Shown one piece after another: positions 1 through 8,573 of a stretch of DNA of 14,346 nt. The stretch covers positions 1-14,346 of the forward strand of contig CANCKZ010000004.1 in the NCBI GenBank assembly GCA_947378695.1, read 5' to 3'. How positions within the stretch are numbered: the stretch's first letter is position 1; each line of letters starts with the position of its first letter. A program made the position numbers and the translations under genes. The notes beneath the pieces were generated by a model. The model was not told where the DNA came from and ran no database searches. It saw only the letters and a program-made list of their open reading frames with translations. Origin of the DNA: Rickettsiales bacterium (GTDB lineage Bacteria; Pseudomonadota; Alphaproteobacteria; Rickettsiales; Deianiraeaceae).

Positions 1-86
1 TGACCTACAACTGTCTTAAAAAATAATGTTTTAAATCGTGCGTTTCTTGCCATTTTTGCATAATTTGTTTTACCTTTCTCATTCAT
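1..86 (-). CDS. Start-side fragment of an unrecognised protein, cut by the left edge
   Basis: Reading leftwards from an ATG at 86, 28 codons stay open to the window edge, beginning MNEKGKTNYAKMARNARF and continuing with a hydrophobic LFFKTVVG. The start is preceded by AAGAG with about 5 nt spacing, one of the better ribosome binding sites in this window. The alternative ATG at 82, in another frame, stops after 25 codons. The visible part is basic and then turns hydrophobic, which could be the beginning of a membrane segment. I do not recognise the family and infer no function. It lies on the same strand as the two small ORFs to its right and could be transcribed with them. Confidence 0.4.
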   Translation of the reverse strand, partial: MNEKGKTNYAKMARNARFKTLFFKTVVG

Positions 87-164
87 ATACTCTTAATTAA
101 TTGTCAATTTTTTCATTTTGTTTATTATGGTAAAATTGTATATAATTACCAAAAAAATTAGCAC

Positions 165-329
165 TTATCCATATTTCCCACGCAAAACCACGCAATCGCC
201 ATACAATTCCCCGCCTATGCCTTTGAATTTTTCAACAAATGCGGATTTTTTTTGCAACACGCTTTGCGCGCATTTAACCATGATAGCGTAGGTCTTTGTC
301 AATGAATAATATGTTAAGAGTTGGAGCAT
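165..329 (-). CDS. Candidate small ORF, 54 aa, unrecognised
   Basis: An open frame runs from ATG at 329 to TAA at 165-167. Other starts in frame are TTG at 302 (45 aa) and ATG at 281 (38 aa). The inner part reads KTYAIMVKCAQSVLQKK, then FVEKFKGIGGELYGDC, ending LRGKYG. It is not low-complexity, and this stretch is clearly richer in G+C than the AT-rich DNA on both sides, which is what a coding segment would look like here. With the 329 start it overlaps the end of the upstream membrane-protein gene by 16 nt. No family is recognised. It could be a real small gene or the tail of a decayed larger one. Ribosome binding sites are weak for every start. Confidence 0.35.
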   Translation of the reverse strand: MLQLLTYYSLTKTYAIMVKCAQSVLQKKSAFVEKFKGIGGELYGDCVVLRGKYG

Positions 330-565
330 GTATTACTCGTCACCATTCTTTCAATCTTGCGTTGTTCATACTTGCGGTAGGCTCTAACTCCAAAAAGAAT
401 TGGCAATGTTAATAGCGTTAAAATGAACGGAAGTATAAAGGATTTGACCGTTGCAATCGTAAAGAAATTTGCACTATCGCAAACTGCCATATAAATGGAG
501 CACAATGTTATCAATAATACGAAAAATTTTGCAATCATGTCAAAAACTTTTTTTAACCGATTCAT
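314..565 (-). CDS. Small two-helix membrane protein, unrecognised
   Basis: The frame encodes 83 residues from ATG at 565. A TTG at 571 would add two residues, and an in-frame stop at 572-574 rules out anything longer. There are two hydrophobic stretches, about residues 11-28 and 42-60. The second is followed by the very basic RAYRKYEQRK segment, so by the positive-inside rule the C-terminus is probably cytoplasmic. The spacing of the two helices and the KYE motif after the second recall small uncharacterised membrane proteins, but I cannot name a family. A bidirectional terminator hairpin ends only about 9 nt upstream of the start and the ribosome binding site is poor, so how the gene is expressed is unclear. 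A chance ORF is possible. Confidence 0.45.
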   Translation of the reverse strand: MNRLKKVFDMIAKFFVLLITLCSIYMAVCDSANFFTIATVKSFILPFILTLLTLPILFGVRAYRKYEQRKIERMVTSNTCSNS

Positions 566-573
566 CCCCAATC

Positions 574-611
574 AAAAAACCGATTTTTCTAACGCAAAAA
601 CGGATTTTTTT
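574..611. terminator. Bidirectional intrinsic terminator hairpin
   Basis: CCG-A-TTTTT (580-588) pairs with AAAAACGG (596-603) around the loop CTAACGC, an 8-bp stem with one bulged A. On the plus strand it is followed by A and then T7 (605-611), with more T beyond. On the minus strand the hairpin is followed by T6 (complement of 574-579). It would stop minus-strand transcripts coming from the aroC side. No plus-strand gene to its left obviously needs it. Confidence 0.6.
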
Positions 612-635
612 ATTTTTTTCCTCCCAAAAACCCCG

Positions 636-661
636 TTTTGTTATAGCGTGCTATAACAAAA
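636..661. repeat. 26-bp inverted repeat (12-bp arms, 2-bp centre) in the aroC downstream region
   Basis: The arm TTTTGTTATAGC (636-647) and its exact reverse complement GCTATAACAAAA (650-661) are separated only by GT. The first 13 bases, TTTTGTTATAGCG, recur as a direct repeat at 751-763 without the matching second arm. The element lacks a T-tract directly after the stem on either strand, so it is not a typical intrinsic terminator. It could be a protein-binding operator or a stable hairpin in the aroC 3' untranslated RNA. Its role is unknown. Confidence 0.6.
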
Positions 662-750
662 TTGATGGTCGAGATTTTATCGAAATTAAAGAAGTCAACT
701 CCCATAAGGGTTTGTTCGTTTTTGGAAAAAATATTTTTTTTCTTTTTTCT

Positions 751-763
751 TTTTGTTATAGCG
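751..763 (+). repeat. Second copy of the inverted-repeat arm
   Basis: TTTTGTTATAGCG matches 636-648 base for base. The sequence after it (AACTAGTACAG) does not form the opposite arm, so this is a half-site. It lies about 60 nt downstream of the aroC stop codon as aroC is transcribed. Confidence 0.45.
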
Positions 764-820
764 AACTAGTACAGTGATACACCGGCAAAAAACGAGCGAA
801 CTTTTGGGTTTAGCCGTCAG

Positions 821-1903
821 CTATATTTTGAGATTCCTCGAATTTGCGACGCAATTCAGCAGGAACAAATCCGCCAAAACGCACGCCATCATTGCCTCAA
901 CAACTGGCACGGCGCGAAGTCCAACGCAGGGATCGTGTCGCCCTTTTGTGAAAATTGTCGTGTTATTGTTGTGAATGTCTATCGTGTTTTTTTCGTGTAA
1001 AATTGAGCTTGTCGGCTTAATCGCCACACGCACGACGACATCCTGCGATGAGGAAATTCCGCCCAAAGTGCCTCCGCTATTGTTGTTAGAGAACGCAATT
1101 TTGCCGTTTTCAAAGGACATTTCGTCCGAAACATTCACGCCCTCCTCCATTCCGCACTGAAAACCTTGCCCGATTTCAACACCTTTCACGGCATTTATGG
1201 ACATCATTGCCTGTGCAATTTGGGAGTCGAGTTTTTGATACATTGGTTCGCCAAGTCCAACTGGGACATTTTTTGCGACGATTTCAATAATCGCACCCGC
1301 CGAAGAACCCTGCTTGCGTATGGAAGTTAGGTAGTCTTCGCACTGTGAAACGCTCGATTTCGAACCAATAAAAAATGGATTTTCGTTTATGAAATCTTTC
1401 GAAAAATCGTCTTTTGAAATTGCAACTTTGCCAATTTGAATTATGTGTGCGTATATTTCAATGTGTGGGATAATTTTCCTTGCGACAACTCCCGCAGCAA
1501 CACGCATAGCAGTTTCACGAGCAGAAGACCTGCCGCCACCACGGTAATCACGAATTCCGTATTTGTTGAAATAGGTGAAATCGGCGTGATTTGGGCGGAA
1601 TTTTTCGGCAATTTCGGAATAATCCTGCGAGCGCTGATCCTGATTGTGCACTATTAAACTTATTGGAGTGCCAGTCGTTTTGCCGTCAAAAACTCCGGAA
1701 AAAATTTTCACGGTGTCGTCCTCATTTCTTTGAGTTGTGAACTTGCTTTGCCCCGGTTTTCGACGGGACATTTCGCCTACGAAATCTTCTTCGGAAAGTT
1801 CCAGCATTGAGGGGCAGCCGTCAATTACACAACCAATTGCAGGACCATGGCTTTCGCCCCAAGTTGTAAATCTGAAATGATTTCCGAAGTAATTTGATGC
1901 CAT
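821..1903 (-). CDS. aroC: Chorismate synthase
   Basis: This enzyme converts 5-enolpyruvylshikimate-3-phosphate to chorismate with reduced FMN, the last step of the shikimate pathway that feeds aromatic amino acids and folate. The protein has 360 residues, the normal length. Family signatures are present in order: [14 protein letters not shown] near residues 16-29, [13 protein letters not shown] at 47-59, [10 protein letters not shown] at 102-111, [15 protein letters not shown] at 120-134, SSAGAIIEI in the middle, [12 protein letters not shown], and [17 protein letters not shown] near the C-terminus. The start [12 protein letters not shown] is the family's usual beginning, although no Shine-Dalgarno site is visible. 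It lies 37 nt downstream of the deoxyhypusine-synthase-like gene on the same strand and is probably co-transcribed with it. Transcripts would run into the inverted repeat and then the terminator at 574-611. Confidence 0.97.
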   Translation of the reverse strand: MASNYFGNHFRFTTWGESHGPAIGCVIDGCPSMLELSEEDFVGEMSRRKPGQSKFTTQRNEDDTVKIFSGVFDGKTTGTPISLIVHNQDQRSQDYSEIAEKFRPNHADFTYFNKYGIRDYRGGGRSSARETAMRVAAGVVARKIIPHIEIYAHIIQIGKVAISKDDFSKDFINENPFFIGSKSSVSQCEDYLTSIRKQGSSAGAIIEIVAKNVPVGLGEPMYQKLDSQIAQAMMSINAVKGVEIGQGFQCGMEEGVNVSDEMSFENGKIAFSNNNSGGTLGGISSSQDVVVRVAIKPTSSILHEKNTIDIHNNNTTIFTKGRHDPCVGLRAVPVVEAMMACVLADLFLLNCVANSRNLKI

Positions 1904-1940
1904 TTTAAGAGTATAATTTCAAAAGTATCACTTTAAAAGT

Positions 1941-3011
1941 TTATTTTTTAAAGATGTTATTGAACTCCTTAGCTTCCCTGTTTTTCCAGTATCCACGGTG
2001 ATAAACATCGCTTGCGATCAGTGGAACAACAGTTGTCGCTTCCGCAAAAACCATTTGCTCGTAGACAGTTTGAACCTTGCCCCATGAAGACGCTTCTTTT
2101 AAAGTAGAACTTGAACATGCACCATCACGAACATCTGCAACGGTAATTTGCACGGCATATTTGTGCATTTCGCAATCAACTCCAAGAACTTCCGCACAGA
2201 CTACGGTATCTTGCACGAAGTTTTTCGGAACACCGCCACCAATCATGAAAAGACCGGTTGTTCCAGCTTTGATTTTAACATCTGTAAGTTCTCTGAAATC
2301 TGCGATTGAGTCAATTGTCATATAGGATTTTCCTGCTTTTGCGTTGTCCACTTGGTGTTTTACAAGACCAAAACCCGCCGATGAATCCGTGAATGCTGGA
2401 CAGAAAATTGGAACATTTTTCTCGTAGCAAAGTTGTACAAGAGATTTTTCCTTTTTCGCATTGCCGTTTGCAAGCCATTTTCCCATTTCGTAAATAAATT
2501 CACGAGACGAATACGCCCTGTGTTCAAGAGAATTTGCGATTTCGTAAATTGTGGAGTCGCACTTTTGAAGTGCTTCTTCATCAATGTAAGTGTCGTAGAT
2601 TCTATCAATGTAAAGGTCGCGAAGTTTTGAGTCATCTTCAAATTGTGAACCGTGGTAGTGTTTGAAGCCAAGTGCCTCGAAAAAGTCCATATCAACAATG
2701 CTTGCACCGGTTGAAACGATTGCGTCAACCATATTATTTTCCACCATGTCGTAATAAACTTGCATGCAACCGCCCGCAGATGTTGAGCCAGCAAGGGTTA
2801 AAACTACAGAACATTCTTTGTCGTTCATCATTAAATTGAGAATTTCCGCTGCCTTGGCGGTGTCTCGTGATGAAAATGACATGTGGGACATTGCGTCAAT
2901 TATGGGGCGTGCATCAAATGATTTAATATCAATATGTTGAACTTCTTTTGAGAGTAGATCTGTCTTTTTCACCGATTGTAAAAATAATTTACCATCTTTA
3001 CACTCAATCAT
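1941..3011 (-). CDS. Deoxyhypusine synthase-like polyamine enzyme (speY/dys family)
   Basis: The 356-residue protein belongs to the deoxyhypusine synthase superfamily, which moves the aminobutyl group of spermidine by way of NAD and a lysine imine. The NAD-binding features TLAGSTSAGG (residues 72-81) and STGASIVDMDFFEALG (100-115) are visible, as are TTGLFMIGGGVPKNF (251-265) and SSWGKV (308-313). K312 aligns with the catalytic lysine of the eukaryotic enzyme, which lies in an SWGK motif. Bacteria have no eIF5A substrate, and bacterial relatives are known or proposed to make homospermidine or spermidine, so a free polyamine product is the likely role. The exact reaction cannot be read from the sequence. 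The start ATG has no clear ribosome binding site. It leads a probable operon with aroC and is divergent from secE. Confidence 0.88.
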   Translation of the reverse strand: MIECKDGKLFLQSVKKTDLLSKEVQHIDIKSFDARPIIDAMSHMSFSSRDTAKAAEILNLMMNDKECSVVLTLAGSTSAGGCMQVYYDMVENNMVDAIVSTGASIVDMDFFEALGFKHYHGSQFEDDSKLRDLYIDRIYDTYIDEEALQKCDSTIYEIANSLEHRAYSSREFIYEMGKWLANGNAKKEKSLVQLCYEKNVPIFCPAFTDSSAGFGLVKHQVDNAKAGKSYMTIDSIADFRELTDVKIKAGTTGLFMIGGGVPKNFVQDTVVCAEVLGVDCEMHKYAVQITVADVRDGACSSSTLKEASSWGKVQTVYEQMVFAEATTVVPLIASDVYHRGYWKNREAKEFNNIFKK

Positions 3012-3016
3012 TTAGA

Positions 3017-3070
3017 AAAATCAAGGAATTTTTTGCTTGATTTTATAAAAATATGATTTGTAATTGAAAA
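3017..3070. promoter_or_regulatory. Divergent control region with a 9-bp inverted repeat
   Basis: AAAATCAAG (3017-3025) and CTTGATTTT (3036-3044) are exact inverted copies separated by 10 nt, between the diverging starts of the deoxyhypusine-synthase-like gene and secE. On the minus strand TTTTCA (3070-3065), a 17-nt spacer and TATAAA (3047-3042) form a possible sigma-70 promoter for the leftward operon. Its -10 box overlaps the right arm of the repeat, as an operator would. For secE, TATGAT at 3052-3057 could be a -10 box, but no good -35 box is seen. Confidence 0.3.
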
Positions 3071-3084
3071 AATTATTGAAAAAA

Positions 3085-3273
3085 ATGTTAGCAAAATTAA
3101 CAAAGCACATTGAGCTTCTAAAAACCGAACTTAGAGCAGTCAAATTCCTTCAAAAAAAAGAATTACAACAAATAACAATCGTTGTAATTATTATTGGAAC
3201 AATTGCTTCAATTGGCTTTTCATTCCTTGATTTATCCCTAAGCTTGCTTGTGCAAAAATTCTTGGTTGGATAA
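3085..3273 (+). CDS. secE: Preprotein translocase subunit SecE
   Basis: This is the small essential membrane subunit that braces SecY in the protein-export channel. The 62-residue product (69 if the TTG at 3064 is used; a stop lies directly before it) has the single-helix SecE layout: an amphipathic segment ELLKTELRAVKFLQKKEL (about 10-27), a transmembrane helix at about 29-50, and a short C-terminal tail. The pattern ELRxVKxxxKKELxQxTxVV follows the family, but the usual Trp-Pro after the KV position is replaced by Phe-Leu. The gene stands alone between a leftward polyamine operon and a convergent barrel-protein gene. It is not in the usual tufB/tRNA-Trp/nusG/ribosomal-protein cluster. There is no clear ribosome binding site. 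Another short single-helix protein is possible but less likely. Confidence 0.72.
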   Translation: MLAKLTKHIELLKTELRAVKFLQKKELQQITIVVIIIGTIASIGFSFLDLSLSLLVQKFLVG

Positions 3274-3362
3274 TTGCTTGAATAATTCTATCGGCAATTT
3301 CCAGAATTTCGCAGTCCAATTTTTTTCTAACGCCAAACGCCCCTAATCTACAAAACTACCCC

Positions 3363-4595
3363 CTAAATTCCCTTGGTGCCAATGTTGTATCGCAGACCAG
3401 CACCAACTCCTTGCGATGTTTTCTGTGTTTTTTCATCAGAAAGTTGGCGGTATGCTATATCAAATTTATACTTATTATTGAACTTGTATCCAAAGGAAAT
3501 CTGTGTTTGTGAAAGTTGAGCACCGCCAATTGATTTACTCACACCGTTAACATTAAGACCTGTCGTGTCGTTCATTGTGTAAAGATTATAAACGAATGCA
3601 ATGACGAAGTTATCAACATTTGTGTATGCCGAAATTGTGTAGTATTTTTCCGAAACACCATCAACACCAAAAGCGTTTGAAACCGATGCAATATTTCCAA
3701 ACAAACCAAGCGTTGCGTTTTCAACAACTTTTTCATATTTTGCCGAACCTGCCACTGTTATTTCGGGGCTAAGAAAATCGCCATTTTGCTTGTCAACATC
3801 TTGCTTGCGGTAATATCCGCTGTATGTAATTGTTTGGTTGTCGATTAACTCTGACATATTTTCCACAAGAACCGAAAAAGACGACGGTGCAAATGTATTT
3901 CCCGCTTCATTTTGCGAAATAACGCCATTGAGTGTGTGTGGAAGGTTGTATCCAAAAACACCAAGCTTTCCAAATGCAGGCTTGTTCAAACCACTGGTAT
4001 CGTTCTTGAAAAGTGCCACTTCAATTGCTTGCCGTGAGTGCGGAATTAGCACAACCTCCGTTCTGAATTGTGCTCCAACCTTGTTGGAATTCATATATCC
4101 GCCGTTAAGCATCATTCCATAAAGACCATACCAGTCCTCGTTAATTGTGATATCATTTACACCATTGGCAACGCCTGCTCGTGGGCGTATTTTTCCAACG
4201 GTAAGGGAAGTATCCTTATTGTGAAGATTCAACGCAAGTGTGCGAACTGTGGGCGAAGTTCCTGAAAAAAATGTGCCAATTGTGTTATCCCCATTGGCGT
4301 AGTCTATCAGTGCATATGGGCGTGTGAAACCGTTTTCTCTGTTTTGAATGCTTGTTTGCGTTAAGACTGAAACATTTTTGTTGAAGTTGAAATCAACATC
4401 AGCATTTGTATTTGTATATGCAATGTTGCTGTATGCACTTGATGTTGTGGATTGATCAACGCTGTCGCCTTGTAAAATTGTTGTGCCATAGACTTGAAAG
4501 TCTATGTAGTTTTTGTCGATTGGCATTGGGCGTTTAACCTGCTTTGCAATGGCAATATTTGAAAAAAGTAGAAGGAATATTGCTATTTTTTTCAT
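3363..4595 (-). CDS. Outer-membrane beta-barrel (porin-like) protein
   Basis: The 410-residue protein begins MKKIAIFLLLFSNIAIA, a classical Sec signal peptide with probable cleavage after the AIA. The start at 4595 is preferred over an upstream in-frame start at 4625 because it gives a clean signal peptide, has GAAGAA 6 nt upstream, and lies 2 nt after the preceding gene's stop. The mature part is rich in Asn, Thr, Ser, Tyr and alternating hydrophobic residues, with turn-like DN/NG motifs and strand pairs such as ISFGYKFNNKYKFDIAYRQL and GVGAGLRYNI near the end, as in porin-type barrels. It does not end in the usual terminal Phe; a TKGI tail follows the last strand. Substrate specificity is unknown. 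It is probably the last gene of a purK, NDUFA12-like, barrel operon. Confidence 0.7.
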   Translation of the reverse strand: MKKIAIFLLLFSNIAIAKQVKRPMPIDKNYIDFQVYGTTILQGDSVDQSTTSSAYSNIAYTNTNADVDFNFNKNVSVLTQTSIQNRENGFTRPYALIDYANGDNTIGTFFSGTSPTVRTLALNLHNKDTSLTVGKIRPRAGVANGVNDITINEDWYGLYGMMLNGGYMNSNKVGAQFRTEVVLIPHSRQAIEVALFKNDTSGLNKPAFGKLGVFGYNLPHTLNGVISQNEAGNTFAPSSFSVLVENMSELIDNQTITYSGYYRKQDVDKQNGDFLSPEITVAGSAKYEKVVENATLGLFGNIASVSNAFGVDGVSEKYYTISAYTNVDNFVIAFVYNLYTMNDTTGLNVNGVSKSIGGAQLSQTQISFGYKFNNKYKFDIAYRQLSDEKTQKTSQGVGAGLRYNIGTKGI

Positions 4596-4597
4596 AA

Positions 4598-4981
4598 TTA
4601 TTCTTCGGAAATTTTGCCGTCCCAAGGTTGATAGTCGGCGTTGGAATCGATGAACGATTTGCCGTGAATATTATTTTGCGTGTGGTGATTTGGCTGAAAT
4701 GCGTAGTCTGTTCCCGTAACATTTGGCGTGTGAGATTTCCCCCAAAATGGGCGTTTGTGTTTAAGTTCCTCCTTTGAAGAGTGGTGCATCCAGTTATGCC
4801 AGTTGGAAGGAATTTTGGAAGCCTCAACCATGCCGTGATATATACAAATGCGTTTTTTGCGACCAAGGTAATCCGCTTGTTTAAGCTCGTAATATTTATT
4901 GCGATATTCATCAACTCCAACAAGTTTTGCACTTGCAATGAAGAGTTTGAGTTTTGTCAAAAGCTGTAAAAGTTTAAACAT
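4598..4981 (-). CDS. NDUFA12-type NADH:ubiquinone oxidoreductase accessory subunit
   Basis: This is a homologue of the complex I accessory subunit NDUFA12 (B17.2), which sits on the peripheral arm of the enzyme and is typical of alphaproteobacteria and mitochondria. The family core is visible: LVGVDEYRNKYYE, then RKKRICIYHGMVEASKIPSNWHNWMHH, matching the family pattern of a G-D-x-x-x-N-x-YYE motif, an IY-x-G-x-x-EAS-x-(I/V)-P segment and a W-H-x-W-x-HH segment. A C-terminal DYQPWDGKISEE closes the 127-residue protein. ATG at 4981 is chosen because it lies 4 nt after the purK stop; a TTG at 4996 would overlap purK by 11 nt. No other complex I gene is in the window. It is translated just ahead of the barrel gene, whose start follows its stop by 2 nt. 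Confidence 0.87.
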   Translation of the reverse strand: MFKLLQLLTKLKLFIASAKLVGVDEYRNKYYELKQADYLGRKKRICIYHGMVEASKIPSNWHNWMHHSSKEELKHKRPFWGKSHTPNVTGTDYAFQPNHHTQNNIHGKSFIDSNADYQPWDGKISEE

Positions 4982-4985
4982 TTTT

Positions 4986-6056
4986 TTACTTTTCAATTAT
5001 ATTATAATGACCAAGTTTTCGCCCGTTGAAAACTCCGATTTTGTTATAAAGGTGAATTTTATGATTTGGTTTGTCAAGAATTTTTTCAAGTTCGCAAATA
5101 TCGTTGCCAATAATGTTCACCATTTTTCCTTCATTGAGCAACTTCGGGTTGATAATTGGCAAATTGCACACGGCTCGAACATGGTTTTCAAACTGGGAAA
5201 TGTTGCATAAATCGTTAGCATAATGCCCTGAATTATGCGGGCGAGGTGCCATTTCGTTGAACAGAATATCCCCATTTTCCAGCACGAAATACTCAACGGC
5301 AAATGTGCCAAAATGAGTAATTTTTTCCGCAATTTTTTTTGTAAGTTTCACAGCGGATTCTTGAATTTTTTTGCACTGTTTTTTATCAAAACCATCAAAC
5401 GAAAAAGGCACGATGGACTCACGCAAAATGCCTTCCTTGTGAATGTTGCGTGGGATTGGGAAAAATACCGTTTCGCTTGCGTTTTTTGTTGCAACAACGG
5501 AAAGTTCGCAGACGAATGGAATTTTTTGCTCCAAAATGTCTTCAATGCCATTTTCAAGCTGGGGAATATCCTTTGCAAGGTTAATAACCGCCTGCCCTTT
5601 TCCATCGTAGCCTTGTGTTGCGGTTTTTAGAATACACGCACCATTTTCCTTAATTATTTCGGATATTTCCTCGTGAGTTTTTACCTGCCAATTTTTGCCG
5701 GTTGGAATATTATTTTCTTTTGCGAACTGCTTTTCTTTGAGCCTATTTTGTGCAATGGAAATGAAGCTTGAAGACGCTTTTATTTTTTCAGGAAAATTTT
5801 TTTCCAAAAACGCAAGAGTTTCCAGCGGAATATTTTCCGTTTCAATTGTGATAAAATCGCACTCATTTGCAAATTGAGCAAGCCTTTCTTCATGTGAAAA
5901 CGAGGCAACAACAACCTTTTTCACGCTTTCCGCACTGCAAGGTTCAACATCGCTTGAATAAACAATTGTTGAAATGCCAAGCTTATTTGCAGATTCTGCC
6001 ATCATTTTTGCAAGCTGACCAGAGCCCAAAATTCCCAGAGTTTTATTAAATTGCAT
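4986..6056 (-). CDS. purK: N5-carboxyaminoimidazole ribonucleotide synthase (ATP-grasp)
   Basis: This enzyme uses ATP and bicarbonate to carboxylate 5-aminoimidazole ribonucleotide to N5-CAIR in de novo purine synthesis; PurE then rearranges the product. The 356-residue protein has the PurK N-terminus TLGILGSGQLAKMMAESANKLG, a TxETENIP segment, an ILKTATQGYDGKGQ ATP-grasp loop, the PHNSGHYANDLCNISQFENHVRAV segment and a C-terminal GRKLGHYNII, all family hallmarks. ATG at 6056 is chosen because the residues encoded upstream (from a TTG at 6092) are not part of the family. The start has no close Shine-Dalgarno. purE, the usual neighbour, is not in the window. It heads the minus-strand cluster with the NDUFA12-like and barrel genes. 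Confidence 0.95.
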   Translation of the reverse strand: MQFNKTLGILGSGQLAKMMAESANKLGISTIVYSSDVEPCSAESVKKVVVASFSHEERLAQFANECDFITIETENIPLETLAFLEKNFPEKIKASSSFISIAQNRLKEKQFAKENNIPTGKNWQVKTHEEISEIIKENGACILKTATQGYDGKGQAVINLAKDIPQLENGIEDILEQKIPFVCELSVVATKNASETVFFPIPRNIHKEGILRESIVPFSFDGFDKKQCKKIQESAVKLTKKIAEKITHFGTFAVEYFVLENGDILFNEMAPRPHNSGHYANDLCNISQFENHVRAVCNLPIINPKLLNEGKMVNIIGNDICELEKILDKPNHKIHLYNKIGVFNGRKLGHYNIIEK

Positions 6057-6091
6057 AATAAAAAATAATTTCCAAAATAATTTTTTCCTCA

Positions 6092-6119
6092 ATCAAAAAT
6101 GATAAGTGGGAATTGTCAA
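6092..6119 (-). promoter_or_regulatory. Probable purK promoter
   Basis: On the minus strand TTGACA (6119-6114), a 16-nt spacer and TTTGAT (6097-6092) fit a sigma-70-type promoter: a perfect -35 box and a 4-of-6 -10 box. It lies about 36 nt upstream of the purK ATG. The -35 hexamer is part of an 8-bp inverted repeat with the gyrB -35 box. Confidence 0.4.
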
Positions 6120-6156
6120 GGTGTAATTCTTGATTAATCGTATATCACGAAAACTC

Positions 6157-6184
6157 TTGACAAAAAACATTTGCGTTTTATCTT
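6157..6184 (+). promoter_or_regulatory. Probable gyrB promoter
   Basis: TTGACA (6157-6162), a 16-nt spacer and TATCTT (6179-6184) form a sigma-70-type promoter with a perfect -35 box. Transcription would begin near 6191, giving a leader of only about 15 nt before the gyrB ATG at 6206. Confidence 0.5.
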
Positions 6185-6205
6185 AAAAAAAATTATTTGT
6201 GATAG

Positions 6206-8572
<2,367 letters not shown>

Positions 8573-8573
8573 A

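Noticed and set aside
96..106. TTGACA on the minus strand near the left-edge gene, considered as its promoter
   Set aside because: It is only about 15 nt from the ATG, so a -10 box would fall inside the coding region.
129..150. GGTAA...TTACC inverted repeat
   Set aside because: Only 5 bp of each arm match, and it is not followed by a T-tract on the side where a terminator would be needed.
636..661. Inverted repeat considered as a dif/Xer recombination site
   Set aside because: Inner bases do not match Xer arm consensus, and the 2-bp centre is shorter than the usual 6-8 bp.
636..661. Inverted repeat considered as an intrinsic terminator
   Set aside because: The stem is not followed by a T-tract on either strand; the 3' side is A-rich.
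469..777. 102-codon plus-strand ORF spanning the membrane-protein start and the aroC downstream region
   Set aside because: It covers terminator and repeat DNA, is dominated by Phe, Lys and Ser from T-rich runs, and is antisense to a better candidate.
2360..2794. 144-codon minus-strand ORF inside the deoxyhypusine-synthase-like gene
   Set aside because: It is the same-strand shadow of a clearly conserved protein and shows no family features.
4598..4996. TTG start at 4996 for the NDUFA12-like gene
   Set aside because: It overlaps purK by 11 nt and adds five residues not typical of the family; ATG at 4981 fits the operon spacing.
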